Shown piece by piece: positions 26,460-35,712 of a stretch of 37,261 nucleotides of DNA. The DNA is taken from contig JAGXAM010000022.1 in assembly GCA_019075905.1 (NCBI GenBank), positions 1-37,261 of the forward strand. Reading direction: 5' to 3'. The stretch's first letter is position 1. Every line of letters starts with the position of its first letter. Source of the DNA: Hyphomicrobiales bacterium (lineage in GTDB: Bacteria > Pseudomonadota > Alphaproteobacteria > Rhizobiales > Beijerinckiaceae). A program made the position numbers and the translations under genes. The notes below the pieces were generated by a model. It did no database searches, was not told where the DNA came from, and saw nothing but the letters and a program-made list of their open reading frames with translations.

Positions 26460-26471
26460 CGCAAGCTTGCG
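26460..26471. repeat. 12-base perfect palindrome between pdhB and purS
   Basis: CGCAAGCTTGCG is a perfect palindrome 70 bases before purS. It shares 11 of 12 positions with the core of the dyad after radC (CGTAAGCTTGCG), and both are followed by T. It may be a binding site for a common regulator or a chance HindIII-centred palindrome. Confidence 0.35.
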
Positions 26472-26540
26472 TCCTGCGGCATGAAACTCTATGCGAACGG
26501 ACTTGGATTGATTGCCCGATCTGCTGCACAAGGCCCCATC

Positions 26541-26780
26541 ATGAAAGCGCGAATTACCGTTACCCTCAAACCCAGCGTGCTGGACCCGCAAGGCAAGGCT
26601 ATCGAAGGCGCGCTGCATGCGCTGGAGGTTCCCGGCATCAAGGGCGTGCGCCAGGGCAAGGTGTTCGACATTGACATGGACGATATGGCCGCGGATGCAG
26701 CGACTACGACCCTGAAAGCCGCCGCCGAAAAGCTGCTGGCCAATCTGATTGTCGAGACCTACCGCATCGAACTGGTATAA
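26541..26780 (+). CDS. purS: Phosphoribosylformylglycinamidine synthase subunit PurS
   Basis: The 79-residue protein has the PurS pattern: MKARITVTLKPSVLDPQGKAI at the N-terminus, then VRQGKVFDIDMD and LLANLIVETYRIEL. PurS bridges PurL and PurQ and helps pass ammonia between them in the fourth step of de novo purine synthesis. I start at the ATG that begins the conserved N-terminus, with AAGG 8 bases before it. It is the first gene of purS-purQ-purL, with purQ 6 bases downstream. Confidence 0.93.
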   Translation: MKARITVTLKPSVLDPQGKAIEGALHALEVPGIKGVRQGKVFDIDMDDMAADAATTTLKAAAEKLLANLIVETYRIELV

Positions 26781-26786
26781 GCAAAG

Positions 26787-27473
26787 ATGAAAGCTGCCAT
26801 CATCACCTTCCCCGGCTCGAACCGCGAAGGCGACGTATTCCGGGCCCTTGCCGATGTCACTGGCCACAAGCCGGTGCATGTCTGGCACGCCGATTATGAA
26901 TTGCCCGCGGGCACCGATCTGGTGGTGCTGCCCGGCGGCTTTTCCTATGGCGATTATCTGCGCTGCGGCGCGATTGCCGGGCGCGCCCATATCATGCAGG
27001 CGGTCAAGGCACATGCGGCGCGCGGCGGGCTGGTGCTGGGCATCTGCAACGGCTTCCAGATTCTGGTGGAAAGCGGCCTGTTGCCGGGCGTGCTGATGCG
27101 TAACGCCAACCTGCGCTTCGTGTGCAGGATGCAGCATCTGCGGGTCGAGCGCACCGACACGCCCTTCACCCGCGCCTATCAGCCGCATCAGGTGATCAAG
27201 GTGTGCATCGCCCATGGCGAGGGCAATTATATTGCCGATGACGAGACCATGGCCCGGCTGGAAGGCGAAGGGCTGGTAGCGTTCCGCTATTGCGATGGCG
27301 CCGGCATGGTTGGCGGGGCTGCCAACCCCAATGGCTCGCTCCATGATATTGCCGGAATTTATGCCTCCGACCGCAGGGTGCTCGGGCTGATGCCGCATCC
27401 TGAAAATCTGATCGATCCGCTGGTTGGCGGCATTGACGGGCGCGGCCTGTTCAAAAGCCTGCTGGCCGCATGA
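26787..27473 (+). CDS. purQ: Phosphoribosylformylglycinamidine synthase subunit PurQ (glutaminase)
   Basis: The 228-residue class I glutamine amidotransferase starts with FPGSNREGD and has PGGFSYGDYLRCGAI. The catalytic Cys is in GICNGFQ, and the His and Glu are in MPHPEN. It releases ammonia from glutamine for PurL to make FGAM from FGAR. It lies 6 bases after purS and 87 bases before purL. The length is normal for the stand-alone form found with a short PurL. Confidence 0.97.
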   Translation: MKAAIITFPGSNREGDVFRALADVTGHKPVHVWHADYELPAGTDLVVLPGGFSYGDYLRCGAIAGRAHIMQAVKAHAARGGLVLGICNGFQILVESGLLPGVLMRNANLRFVCRMQHLRVERTDTPFTRAYQPHQVIKVCIAHGEGNYIADDETMARLEGEGLVAFRYCDGAGMVGGAANPNGSLHDIAGIYASDRRVLGLMPHPENLIDPLVGGIDGRGLFKSLLAA

Positions 27474-27560
27474 ATGTGCCGGTCGCCACGCCTCGGCAAG
27501 ATCGCGCTCAGCGCAGTCCGGGGCTTGCCTTCCTTTTCATCCAACATGCCGTGACCTGCC

Positions 27561-29756
27561 ATGAATGAACCCGCCCTGACCGCCGAACTCATCGCCTCGC
27601 ACGGCCTGAAACCTGATGAATATCAGCGTATTCTGAAGCTGATCGGCCGCGCCCCGACTTTCACCGAGCTTGGCATTTTCTCGGCGATGTGGAACGAGCA
27701 CTGCTCTTACAAATCGTCACGGCTGCATCTGCGTGGATTGCCAACCAAGGCACCCTGGGTCATCCAGGGCCCGGGCGAAAATGCCGGCGTCATTGACATT
27801 GGCGATGGCGAGGCTTGCGTCTTCAAGATGGAAAGCCATAACCACCCGTCATTCATTGAGCCATATCAAGGGGCTGCGACCGGGGTTGGCGGCATCCTGC
27901 GCGATGTTTTCACCATGGGCGCGCGTCCTGTCGCCTGCCTCAATGCCCTGCGCTTCGGCGCGCCCGAACATCCAAAAACGCGGCATCTGGTGGCGGGGGT
28001 GGTGGCCGGTATCGGCGGCTATGGCAATAGTTTCGGCGTGCCGACGGTGGGCGGCCAGGTCGGCTTCCACACCCGCTATGACGGCAATATTCTCGTCAAT
28101 GCCATGGCGGTGGGTCTGGCCCGGAGCGATGCGATTTTCTATGCCAAGGCGACCGGGGTCGGCAATCCCATCGTCTATCTTGGCTCGAAAACCGGCCGCG
28201 ACGGCATTCATGGCGCGAGCATGGCTTCGGCGGCCTTCGAGGCCGATGCCGAGGAAAAGCGCCCGACCGTGCAGGTCGGCGATCCCTTTGCCGAAAAATT
28301 GCTGCTCGAAGCCTGCCTCGAACTGATGCAGACCGGGGCGGTGATCGCCATTCAGGATATGGGCGCCGCCGGGCTGACGTCCTCGGCGGTGGAAATGGGC
28401 GCCAAAGGCAATCTCGGCATCGAGCTTGATCTCGACGCGGTGCCCTGCCGCGAGGCAGGCATGAGCGCCTATGAGATGATGTTGTCGGAAAGCCAGGAGC
28501 GCATGCTCATGGTGCTCGATCCGGCCCGCGCCGAAATCGCCAAGGCGGTTTTCGTCAAATGGGGGCTGGATTTTGCCATTGTCGGCAAGACCACCGACAA
28601 TCTGCGCTTTGTCGTCAAGCATGGCGGCGAGGTCAAAGCCGATCTGCCGATCAAGGAACTGGGCGATGAAGCGCCGCTATATGATCGCCCCTGGGTCGCG
28701 AAGCCGAAACAGGCCGTGATCGAGGCGCGCGATGTGCGCCCGCCGGTCAGCCCTGACGTGGCGCTGCTGCGCCTGCTGGCGACGCCCGACCTGTGCTCGA
28801 AGCGCTGGGTCTGGGAGCAATATGACCATCTCATTTTAGGCAACAGCGTGCAGCAGCCCGGCGGTGATGCCGCCGTAGTGCGGGTGGGAGATGGCCCCAA
28901 GGGCCTTGCCTTCACCACAGATGTGACGCCGCGCTATTGCGAGGCTGATCCGGTCGAGGGCGGCCGGCAGGCGGTGGCGGAAGCCTGGCGCAATCTCACG
29001 GCGTCAGGCGCAAGGCCGCTGGCGCTGACCGACAATCTCAATTTCGGCAATCCTGAAAAGCCTGAGGCCATGGGCCAGCTGGTCGGCTGCATCAAGGGCA
29101 TTGGCGAGGCTTGCGCGGCTTTGGATTTCCCGGTCGTTTCCGGCAATGTCTCGCTCTATAACGAGACCCAGGGGCGCGGGATCCTGCCGACCCCGACCAT
29201 TGGCGGCGTCGGGCTCGTCAAGGATGTCGCCAAGGCGGCCAGCATTGGCTTCAAAAAGGCCGATGAGGTGATCATGCTGATCGGGGCGACGGCGGGCTGG
29301 CTCGGGCAATCGCTGTATTTGCGAGATATTTGCGGGCTTGAGCGCGGGGCGCCGCCGCCGGTGAATCTCGATGCCGAGCGCCGCAATGGCGACTTTGTCC
29401 GCGAATTGATCGCCTTTGGCGATGTCAGCGCCGTCCATGATCTTGCCGATGGCGGGCTCGGCGTGGCGCTGGCAGAAATGGCGCTGGCCGGCAATCTCGG
29501 GGCGCGCATCACGGTTCTGCCGGAAGGCGAGCGCCATGGCGTGCTGTTCGGCGAGGATCAGGCGCGCTATGTCGTCACCGCGACCACCGCCAACAGCCTG
29601 AGGATCGCCAAGGCTGCCGGTCAGGCCGGTGTGCCGCTGGTGGCGCTGGGCGTGACCGGCGGCACGGCGCTGGCCTTGCCGGATTGTGAGCCGCTGGCGC
29701 TGGCGCGCCTGCGCGAAGCCCACGAGAGCTGGCTGCCGGCCTATATGGGCGCCTAG
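27561..29756 (+). CDS. purL: Phosphoribosylformylglycinamidine synthase subunit PurL (short form)
   Basis: The 731-residue ATP-dependent synthetase of the short, PurSQ-dependent type has [15 protein letters not shown] at the N-terminus, [23 protein letters not shown], and the second-half motifs [12 protein letters not shown] and [17 protein letters not shown]. It converts FGAR, ATP and ammonia to FGAM in purine synthesis. It is the third gene of purS-purQ-purL. The stop codon lies inside a GC-rich hairpin, and the next gene converges 24 bases away. Confidence 0.98.
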   Translation: MNEPALTAELIASHGLKPDEYQRILKLIGRAPTFTELGIFSAMWNEHCSYKSSRLHLRGLPTKAPWVIQGPGENAGVIDIGDGEACVFKMESHNHPSFIEPYQGAATGVGGILRDVFTMGARPVACLNALRFGAPEHPKTRHLVAGVVAGIGGYGNSFGVPTVGGQVGFHTRYDGNILVNAMAVGLARSDAIFYAKATGVGNPIVYLGSKTGRDGIHGASMASAAFEADAEEKRPTVQVGDPFAEKLLLEACLELMQTGAVIAIQDMGAAGLTSSAVEMGAKGNLGIELDLDAVPCREAGMSAYEMMLSESQERMLMVLDPARAEIAKAVFVKWGLDFAIVGKTTDNLRFVVKHGGEVKADLPIKELGDEAPLYDRPWVAKPKQAVIEARDVRPPVSPDVALLRLLATPDLCSKRWVWEQYDHLILGNSVQQPGGDAAVVRVGDGPKGLAFTTDVTPRYCEADPVEGGRQAVAEAWRNLTASGARPLALTDNLNFGNPEKPEAMGQLVGCIKGIGEACAALDFPVVSGNVSLYNETQGRGILPTPTIGGVGLVKDVAKAASIGFKKADEVIMLIGATAGWLGQSLYLRDICGLERGAPPPVNLDAERRNGDFVRELIAFGDVSAVHDLADGGLGVALAEMALAGNLGARITVLPEGERHGVLFGEDQARYVVTATTANSLRIAKAAGQAGVPLVALGVTGGTALALPDCEPLALARLREAHESWLPAYMGA

Positions 29757-29763
29757 AGCGCCC
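29747..29763. terminator. GC-rich hairpin across the purL stop codon
   Basis: GGGCGC-CTAGA-GCGCCC forms a perfect 6-base-pair stem, its loop holding the purL TAG. It sits between convergent purL and galM. No T-run follows on either strand, so termination is uncertain. It may act as a weak two-way end signal. Confidence 0.3.
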
Positions 29764-29780
29764 GGCGGCGGCGCCTTGCC

Positions 29781-30788
29781 TCAGATGAAGCGAAATTCGC
29801 TGGTCTGGTGGTAGGTTTCGCCCGGCCGCAGCACGGGGCTGGGAAACTGGCGCTGGTTGGGCGCATCGGGCACGCCCTGCGGCTCGAAACAAATGCCGGC
29901 ATGGCGCTGGTAGGGCTGGTTTTCGAGGCCGATGCCGGGGCAGGCGAGGTTGGCGGCATCATAAAACTGCACGCAGGGCGCGGAGGTGTGCACTTCCATG
30001 CTCAGGCCATTGAGCGGTGAGCGCAATGTCGCTGCATGCGCGAGACCATGATGCGGATCAGGCGGGGAAGTAACAAAATAATTGCTGTCATAGAGCGTAT
30101 CTCTGGCGTTGATGGCCGTGAAACGCGTGAAATCCCATGGCGTGCCGGTGACATCGCGAATTTCGCCGGTGGGAATGCCCTCGGCATCGGTCGGCGTGCG
30201 GAATTTCGATGGGATCAGCACCTCGTGGCCGCGCGCGTCAGGACTGCCATCGAGGTTGAAATAGGAATGTTGCGCCAGATTGATGATGGTCGGCGCGTCG
30301 CAATGGGCGGCAAATTCCACCCGCAGGATACCCATGCCGATCAGGCGGTAGGTGCAGGTGACGTCAAGCGCGCCGGGATAATTGGCATCGCCGTCGGGTG
30401 AATGCAGGGTCAGCGTGGCGCTGGAGCGGTCATGGGCCGCCAGCCGCCACGGCCGCACGCCAAAACCGGCGCCGCCGCCATGCAGGCTGTGGCGGCCGTT
30501 GAGATTGCGCGGCAGGTTGTGGGTGACACCATCAAGCGTGAAGCTGGCATGGGCAATGCGGTTGGCAAAGCGCCCGGCGACGGCACCCATATGGCCGGAA
30601 TGATTGCGATAATCGGCGAGGCTGTTGAGGCCGAGCACGACGCGCTGGAGCTTGCCGCGATGGGGCACTCGAAGATCGCGGATGACTGCGCCCCAGGTGA
30701 GGATTTCGGCCTCGGCGCCTGCGTCGGACTGCAGCGGCACCTGCAGCACCGGCACGCCATCATAGTCGCCAAAAACCGTCACGCTCAT
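29781..30788 (-). CDS. galM: Aldose 1-epimerase (mutarotase)
   Basis: The 335-residue galactose-mutarotase-family enzyme carries GRFANRIAHASF, NGRHSLHGG (substrate His), the catalytic His in QHSYFNLDG and the catalytic Glu in CFEPQGVPDAPN. It interconverts the alpha and beta anomers of sugars such as glucose or galactose. I start at ATG 30788, with GGGGAGG 5 bases before it, not at a start 20 codons further up that lacks a ribosome site. It lies 86 bases downstream of copA on the same strand. No other sugar gene is nearby, so its substrate and any link to copA are open. Confidence 0.95.
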   Translation of the reverse strand: MSVTVFGDYDGVPVLQVPLQSDAGAEAEILTWGAVIRDLRVPHRGKLQRVVLGLNSLADYRNHSGHMGAVAGRFANRIAHASFTLDGVTHNLPRNLNGRHSLHGGGAGFGVRPWRLAAHDRSSATLTLHSPDGDANYPGALDVTCTYRLIGMGILRVEFAAHCDAPTIINLAQHSYFNLDGSPDARGHEVLIPSKFRTPTDAEGIPTGEIRDVTGTPWDFTRFTAINARDTLYDSNYFVTSPPDPHHGLAHAATLRSPLNGLSMEVHTSAPCVQFYDAANLACPGIGLENQPYQRHAGICFEPQGVPDAPNQRQFPSPVLRPGETYHQTSEFRFI

Positions 30789-30874
30789 TGCTGCCTCCCC
30801 GCGCCGCATGTCAGGGTGATCGTTGTCGCCTTGCACGGCATTTGGCAAGGGGCAAAGGCGCGGCCTGATGAATT

Positions 30875-33295
30875 TTACGCTTTGGCGCGGGCCGGGCGCC
30901 AGCGGCGCAACAGCAGCGCGTTGCTGACCACACTCACCGAGGAAAACGCCATGGCGGCACCGGCAATCATCGGGCTGAGCAGGCCAATGGCCGCCAGCGG
31001 CATGCCGATGAGATTGTAGAAGAAGGCCCAGAACAACCCCTGCCTGATCTTGTTATAGGTGGCACGGCTGATGGCCATGGCGTCGGCGATCAGCATGACA
31101 TCACCGCGCATGAGGGTGATGCCGGCCGTCTGCATCGCCACATCGGCGCCGGTGCCCATGGCGATACCGACATCGGCCGCCGCCAGCGCCGGTGCATCAT
31201 TGATGCCATCGCCGACCATGCCAACGCGATGGCCCGCAGCCTGCAATGTGCGCACCACCTCGGCCTTGCCGTCCGGCAAGACACCGGCCTTGACCTGATC
31301 GATGCCGACCGCACTGGCCACAGCCGCAGCGGTGCGCTCATTGTCGCCGGTGACCAGCATGGCGCGAAGCCCGAGCGCATGCAGCGCGGCGACGGCGGCC
31401 CTGGCTTCGGGCTTGACCGGATCGGCGACAGCGATGAGGCCCATGAGCCTGGCCGGTTCAGCCAGTTCGGCGGCCCACATGACCGTGCGCCCGAGAGTCT
31501 CAAGCCCGGCGGCCTGCGTTTCGAGGGGCGCGGTTGCAACGTTATATTGTGCCATCAGGGCGCGGTTGCCCATGGCCAGCCGGATGGTGCCGACATCGGC
31601 AACCAGACCCCTGCCCGGCAGGCTGGTAAAATTGTTCAAGGGCGGCAGCACCATGCCTTGCGCCCGCGCCAGAATGGCCCGCGCCAGCGGGTGCTCGCTG
31701 CCGCTTTGCGCGGCGGCGCAAAGGGCGACCAGCGCCGCCTCGCTCATGCCGGTCGTGATGATCTCGGTGACATGCGGCTTGCCTTGCGTCAGCGTGCCGG
31801 TTTTATCGAGAATGATGTAATCGAGATTGCAGGCCTGTTCCAGCGCCTCGGCATCCCGAATGAGAATGCCAGCCCGGGCGGCGGCACCGGTTCCCACCAT
31901 CAAGGCCGTAGGGGTTGCCAGACCGAGCGAGCACGGGCAGGCAATGACCAGAACCGATACGGCGCTGATGACCGCCAGCGGCACATTGCCGATCACCAGC
32001 CACCAGATGAGGAAAGTCACCAGCGCCACGGCGATGACTACAGGCACGAAAATGCCGGCGACCTGGTCTACCAGCCTTTGCACCGGGGCTTTCTTGGCCT
32101 GGGCATTCTCGACCAGCGCGATGATGCGCGCCAGAACCGATTGCGTGCCGATGGCTGTGGCCGTGACGCTGAGAAAGCCGGCGCCATTGATCGATCCGCC
32201 GGTGACCTTGTCGCCCGCCTGTTTGGCGACCGGCATGCTTTCGCCGGTGAGCAGGCTCTCGTCGACATCGCCCTGGCCGCTGAGCACGATGCCATCGACC
32301 GGCATCAGTTCGCCCGGCCGCACGACGACGACATCCTGCGGGGCGACGGCATCCAGCGGCAGCTCGATTTCTATGCCATCGCGCAGGATGCGGGCGCGCT
32401 CGGGCCGCAGTTGCATCAGCGCCCGCAAGGCCGAGCCGGTCGAGCGTTTGGCGCGCTCTTCCAGCCATTTGCCGACCATGACCAGGGTGATAACCATGGC
32501 GCCAGCCTCAAAATAGGTCGACTGGCCCGGCGCACCGCGCCAAAAAACATAAAGGCTGTAGAAATAGGCCGCCGAGGTGCCGAGCGCCACCAGCATGTCC
32601 ATGTTGCCGGTGCGGGCACGCAGCGCCTTCCAGGCGCCGACATAAAACCGCGCGCCCATGCCAAATTGCACGATTGTCGCCAGTGCCACCGCCAGCCAGC
32701 CCGGCAGCGGCAGGCCAAACATCACCGCCAGCAGCGGCAGGCTCAGGGCTGCGGCCAGCATCATGCGCCAGGTCTCGCGCTGCTGGCGTGCCGCTTCCTG
32801 CACCTGTCGCTGCTGATCGCGGGCGCTGTCCCCGGTGAGGAGATCGGCGTCGTAACCGGCGGCGCGCACGGCGGCAATGAGATCGGCAGGGCGCAGCAAC
32901 CCGGATATGCCCTGCACGGTCGCCTTTTCGGTGGCGAGGTTGACGCTGGCCCCGGTGACGCCGGGCACTTTCGCCAAGGCCTTTTCGACACGGGTGGAGC
33001 AGGTGGCACAGGTCATGCCCGAAATTGCCAGATCGCGGCTCTCGGTGACGACGCCATAGCCCGCATGCTCGACGGCCGCGACAAGCGCCGCGGGCGCGGT
33101 GCAGGACGGGTCAAAGTCGATCGTCGCCTTGTTGTCGGCGAGATTGACCTGACCCTTGACCCCCGGCAGCGCCGCGAGCGCATGTTCGACACGCGCCGCA
33201 CAGGTGGCGCAGGTCATGCCATCAATACCCAAAGCCACGCGCTGATTATGTGGTGCAGCCTCGACAGGCTGCGCCTTGTCTGCGAGCAGGCTCAT
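30875..33295 (-). CDS. copA: Copper-exporting P1B-type ATPase
   Basis: The 806-residue pump has two N-terminal heavy-metal domains, each with GMTCATC (Cys29/Cys32 and Cys96/Cys99). Eight membrane segments follow, with the actuator TGES, the CPC metal site (ACPCSLG), the phosphorylated Asp in [15 protein letters not shown], and the hinge [10 protein letters not shown]. The late membrane motifs FFYN and SSVSVVSN match the Cu(I) subgroup. It should export Cu(I) from the cytoplasm. It follows the VOC gene and precedes galM on the same strand. No copper-responsive regulator gene lies next to it. Confidence 0.96.
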   Translation of the reverse strand: MSLLADKAQPVEAAPHNQRVALGIDGMTCATCAARVEHALAALPGVKGQVNLADNKATIDFDPSCTAPAALVAAVEHAGYGVVTESRDLAISGMTCATCSTRVEKALAKVPGVTGASVNLATEKATVQGISGLLRPADLIAAVRAAGYDADLLTGDSARDQQRQVQEAARQQRETWRMMLAAALSLPLLAVMFGLPLPGWLAVALATIVQFGMGARFYVGAWKALRARTGNMDMLVALGTSAAYFYSLYVFWRGAPGQSTYFEAGAMVITLVMVGKWLEERAKRSTGSALRALMQLRPERARILRDGIEIELPLDAVAPQDVVVVRPGELMPVDGIVLSGQGDVDESLLTGESMPVAKQAGDKVTGGSINGAGFLSVTATAIGTQSVLARIIALVENAQAKKAPVQRLVDQVAGIFVPVVIAVALVTFLIWWLVIGNVPLAVISAVSVLVIACPCSLGLATPTALMVGTGAAARAGILIRDAEALEQACNLDYIILDKTGTLTQGKPHVTEIITTGMSEAALVALCAAAQSGSEHPLARAILARAQGMVLPPLNNFTSLPGRGLVADVGTIRLAMGNRALMAQYNVATAPLETQAAGLETLGRTVMWAAELAEPARLMGLIAVADPVKPEARAAVAALHALGLRAMLVTGDNERTAAAVASAVGIDQVKAGVLPDGKAEVVRTLQAAGHRVGMVGDGINDAPALAAADVGIAMGTGADVAMQTAGITLMRGDVMLIADAMAISRATYNKIRQGLFWAFFYNLIGMPLAAIGLLSPMIAGAAMAFSSVSVVSNALLLRRWRPARAKA

Positions 33296-33396
33296 CGACC
33301 TCGTCCCTCATGGCGGCCCAGACGGCCCCATCTGTTATCTTTATCTGGGGGTGGCCGCGCGAAACTTTAAGGGCATTGGCCGATTTGCCGCATGCC

Positions 33397-34170
33397 TCAA
33401 GCCGCTGCCTGCGGCTGGGTCACCATGGAGAAAGATGCGCCCTGCGGATCGAGACATTTCGCGGTCTTCTGGCCGCCGGGGACTTCCATCGGCCCCATCA
33501 GCACCTTGCCGCCAGAGGCGGTGACGCGCGCTGCCGCCTCCTCAATATCGATGACCGTGAAAACAAAGCCCCAGGTCGAGACCGGCACCTGCGGCGGGCG
33601 GTCCATCATACCGCCCAGTTGCTCGCCGCCATATCCGAACACCTCATAGGATCCCATGGCTCCCATGTCGTGCGACCGCAATTTGGTGAGGCCGAAATAC
33701 TTGCCGTAAAATGCCAGCGAACCGGCAAGATCGGAGGTGTAAAGCTCGCGCCAGCCGACAGTGCCCGGAGCATAGCGCTCCGGCACCGGCCCATCGCCGG
33801 GCAACGGCTTGAAGAGATTGAAATGCGCGCCCGCCGGATCGGCCATGACGGCAAAGCGCCCGACATTGGGGATATCGGTCGGGGCGAGGTGGATGGTGGC
33901 GCCATCAGCCTGCATGGCCTTGGCGGTCGCATCGACATCATCGCAGGCCATATAGGCGATCCAATGCGGCGGCACGCAGGCCTGTGCAAGGTGATCGGGC
34001 AAATTCATAATGCCGCCGATCGGCACATCACCGGCCTTGACTACAGTATAAGGCATGCCGGGCATGTTCATATCGTCCGCGCCCCAGCCAAGCACAGCGC
34101 CATAAAAGCCTCGCGCGGCGGCCATATCTGTCGTTGACAATTCATACCAGACGAAGGGGGACGTGGTCAT
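33397..34170 (-). CDS. VOC-superfamily protein with two glyoxalase-like domains
   Basis: The 257-residue protein repeats the VOC half-fold: FVWYELSTTDMAAARGFYGAVLGW starts the first domain at residue 6, and VGWRELYTSDLAGSLAFYGKYFGL the second near residue 138. Each begins as in glyoxalase-like and resistance proteins. The family covers lyases, dioxygenases and binding proteins, so I give no reaction. The ATG at 34170 has GGAG 7 bases upstream and a good promoter before it. The frame stays open far upstream, but that part is antisense to obgE. The gene lies 101 bases upstream of copA in the same direction. Confidence 0.9.
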   Translation of the reverse strand: MTTSPFVWYELSTTDMAAARGFYGAVLGWGADDMNMPGMPYTVVKAGDVPIGGIMNLPDHLAQACVPPHWIAYMACDDVDATAKAMQADGATIHLAPTDIPNVGRFAVMADPAGAHFNLFKPLPGDGPVPERYAPGTVGWRELYTSDLAGSLAFYGKYFGLTKLRSHDMGAMGSYEVFGYGGEQLGGMMDRPPQVPVSTWGFVFTVIDIEEAAARVTASGGKVLMGPMEVPGGQKTAKCLDPQGASFSMVTQPQAAA

Positions 34171-34204
34171 CGGAGCGCTCCATCTCTCTCGAAATGAGAA
34201 CAAA

Positions 34205-34232
34205 ATGCTAACATATGGGAACTGGGAGTCAA
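34205..34232 (-). promoter_or_regulatory. Likely promoter of the VOC gene
   Basis: On the reverse strand TTGACT (34232-34227) is followed after 16 bases by TAGCAT (34210-34205). The start of transcription would be near 34198, giving a leader of about 28 bases to the VOC ATG. Boxes and spacing are good for a primary-sigma promoter. Confidence 0.45.
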
Positions 34233-34336
34233 GCGCCCGAGGCAAATATTTGCTGGCGGATTTTGCCCGGACTGCGCGTATCAGCCGGGCTGTCCTGCCC
34301 CTCAAAAAAAACAAGGTTGAGAATTGAGGCAAACCA

Positions 34337-34365
34337 TTGACGGAACGAAAAATTAGGGATTTTGT
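34337..34365 (+). promoter_or_regulatory. Weak promoter candidate for the small exported protein gene
   Basis: TTGACG (34337-34342) with 17-base spacing to TTTTGT (34360-34365), about 34 bases before the ATG. The -35 box is good and the -10 box poor. An inverted repeat, GCCCGG with CCGGGC (34265-34290), lies upstream in the divergent region. Confidence 0.3.
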
Positions 34366-34398
34366 CACGTTGCTGGGCAGCAGTAGGGAACAGACACC

Positions 34399-34623
34399 AT
34401 GAAGAAATCCTTGATCGTGCTGGCGCTGGTCGTGGCTGGCGTCACCGGTGCTACAAGTCCGGCCTGGGCGTGGCGGTGCTTTGCACGCGGCACAACCGGG
34501 GCTACCGGGTTTTCCTATGGATATTATTATCTCAGTTCGGCAAGACAACGTGCCTTGATCGAATGCGCGATCCGTACACCGCGCTGGGCCCGTTGCTACA
34601 TTGTGCGCTGCCGCCCGGGTTGA
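34399..34623 (+). CDS. Small exported protein with four cysteines, function unknown
   Basis: The 74-residue protein has a clear signal peptide (MKKSLIVLALVVAGVTGATSPAWA) and a mature part of about 50 residues starting WRCFARG. It has four Cys, two in CYIVRC at the end, which could form two disulfides in the periplasm. Short proteins with an RC...G...A...C...RC pattern are frequent in Rhizobiales, but I know no function for them. A possible promoter lies 34 bases upstream. obgE follows in the same direction after 51 bases. Confidence 0.75.
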   Translation: MKKSLIVLALVVAGVTGATSPAWAWRCFARGTTGATGFSYGYYYLSSARQRALIECAIRTPRWARCYIVRCRPG

Positions 34624-34674
34624 GTGCCCGGCGAGAGAGTTGCGCAAGCGCCGCGCCTGCTTTAGTCGGAAGTG

Positions 34675-35712
34675 ATGAAGTTCCTTGATCAAGCCCGTAT
34701 CTTTGTGCGCTCCGGTGACGGCGGCGCCGGCGTTGTGTCGTTCCGGCGCGAGAAATTCATCGAATTCGGCGGCCCCGACGGCGGCGACGGCGGCAAGGGC
34801 GGCGATGTCGTCATCACGTGTGTCGAGGGTCTCAACACCCTGATCGACTACCGGTTCCAGCAGCATTTCAAGGGCAAGACAGGCACGCATGGCATGGGCA
34901 AGAACCGCGCCGGAGCCAAGGGCGCGGATGCTGTGCTGCGTGTGCCGGCCGGCACGCAAGTATTTGAAGAAGATGGCGAAACGCTGATTGCCGACCTCGT
35001 CAATATCGGCGAGAGCGTCAGGGTGGCGCGTGGCGGCAATGGCGGCTTCGGCAATGCCCATTTCAAGACCTCCACCAACCAGGCCCCGCGCCGCGCAAAT
35101 GCTGGGCAAGCCGGCGAGGAGCGGGTGCTGTGGCTGCGCCTGAAACTGATTGCCGATGCCGGGCTGGTGGGCCTGCCCAATGCCGGAAAATCAACCTTTC
35201 TGGCGGCAGTCAGTGCCGCCAAGCCGAAAATCGCCGATTATCCCTTCACCACGCTGCATCCCAATCTCGGCGTGGTCGGGTTCGATGACCGGGAATTCGT
35301 GCTGGCCGATATTCCCGGCCTGATCGAGGGCGCGCATCTGGGCGCCGGGCTCGGCGACAGGTTTTTGGGCCATGTCGAGCGCTGCCGGGTGATCCTGCAT
35401 CTGGTCGATGCCAGCGGCGAGCACGCGGGCAAGGCCTGGCGCACGGTGCGCGGCGAGCTTGAAGCCTACGGCGATGTGCTGGCCGACATGCCGGAAATCG
35501 TCGCGCTGACCAAGGTCGACAGTGTCGATGCTGCGACACTCAAGCAGCAATCCGACCGGCTGCGCCGGGTTTGCGGGCACACGCCGATAAAGCTTTCCGC
35601 CGTCACCGGCTTGCATATGCGCGAAACCCTGGCAAGCCTGCTGAAAATCATTGATCAGGCCAAGGCCGAAACCGTGCAAGAAGCCACCCCTGCCGAGAGT
35701 TGGTCCCCGTGA
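34675..35712 (+). CDS. obgE: Obg-family GTPase involved in ribosome assembly
   Basis: The 345-residue GTPase has the glycine-rich Obg fold (about residues 1-158: [20 protein letters not shown]) followed by a G domain with G1 [10 protein letters not shown]3 DIPGLIEGA and G4 TKVD. It binds the 50S subunit in late assembly and is linked to growth control. The variable C-terminal extension of some homologues is absent. The start is ATG 34675, with GGAAGTG before it; a GTG three bases earlier is possible. Its stop overlaps the next start by 4 bases (GTGA). Confidence 0.97.
   Translation: MKFLDQARIFVRSGDGGAGVVSFRREKFIEFGGPDGGDGGKGGDVVITCVEGLNTLIDYRFQQHFKGKTGTHGMGKNRAGAKGADAVLRVPAGTQVFEEDGETLIADLVNIGESVRVARGGNGGFGNAHFKTSTNQAPRRANAGQAGEERVLWLRLKLIADAGLVGLPNAGKSTFLAAVSAAKPKIADYPFTTLHPNLGVVGFDDREFVLADIPGLIEGAHLGAGLGDRFLGHVERCRVILHLVDASGEHAGKAWRTVRGELEAYGDVLADMPEIVALTKVDSVDAATLKQQSDRLRRVCGHTPIKLSAVTGLHMRETLASLLKIIDQAKAETVQEATPAESWSP

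Noticed and set aside
33320-33352. Copper-regulator operator upstream of copA (CCCC...GGGG)
   Set aside because: The CCCC/GGGG arms are short, and the flanking ATCTG copies are direct, not inverted. It matches no CueR, CsoR or CopY site well.
34342-34371. EcfG-type stress promoter (GGAAC...CGTT) before the small exported protein gene
   Set aside because: Both boxes are present but 21 bases apart, beyond the usual 16-18.
34171-35109. N-terminal extension of the VOC frame to 570 residues
   Set aside because: It would run antisense through obgE. The start at 34170 has its own ribosome site and begins a VOC domain at once.
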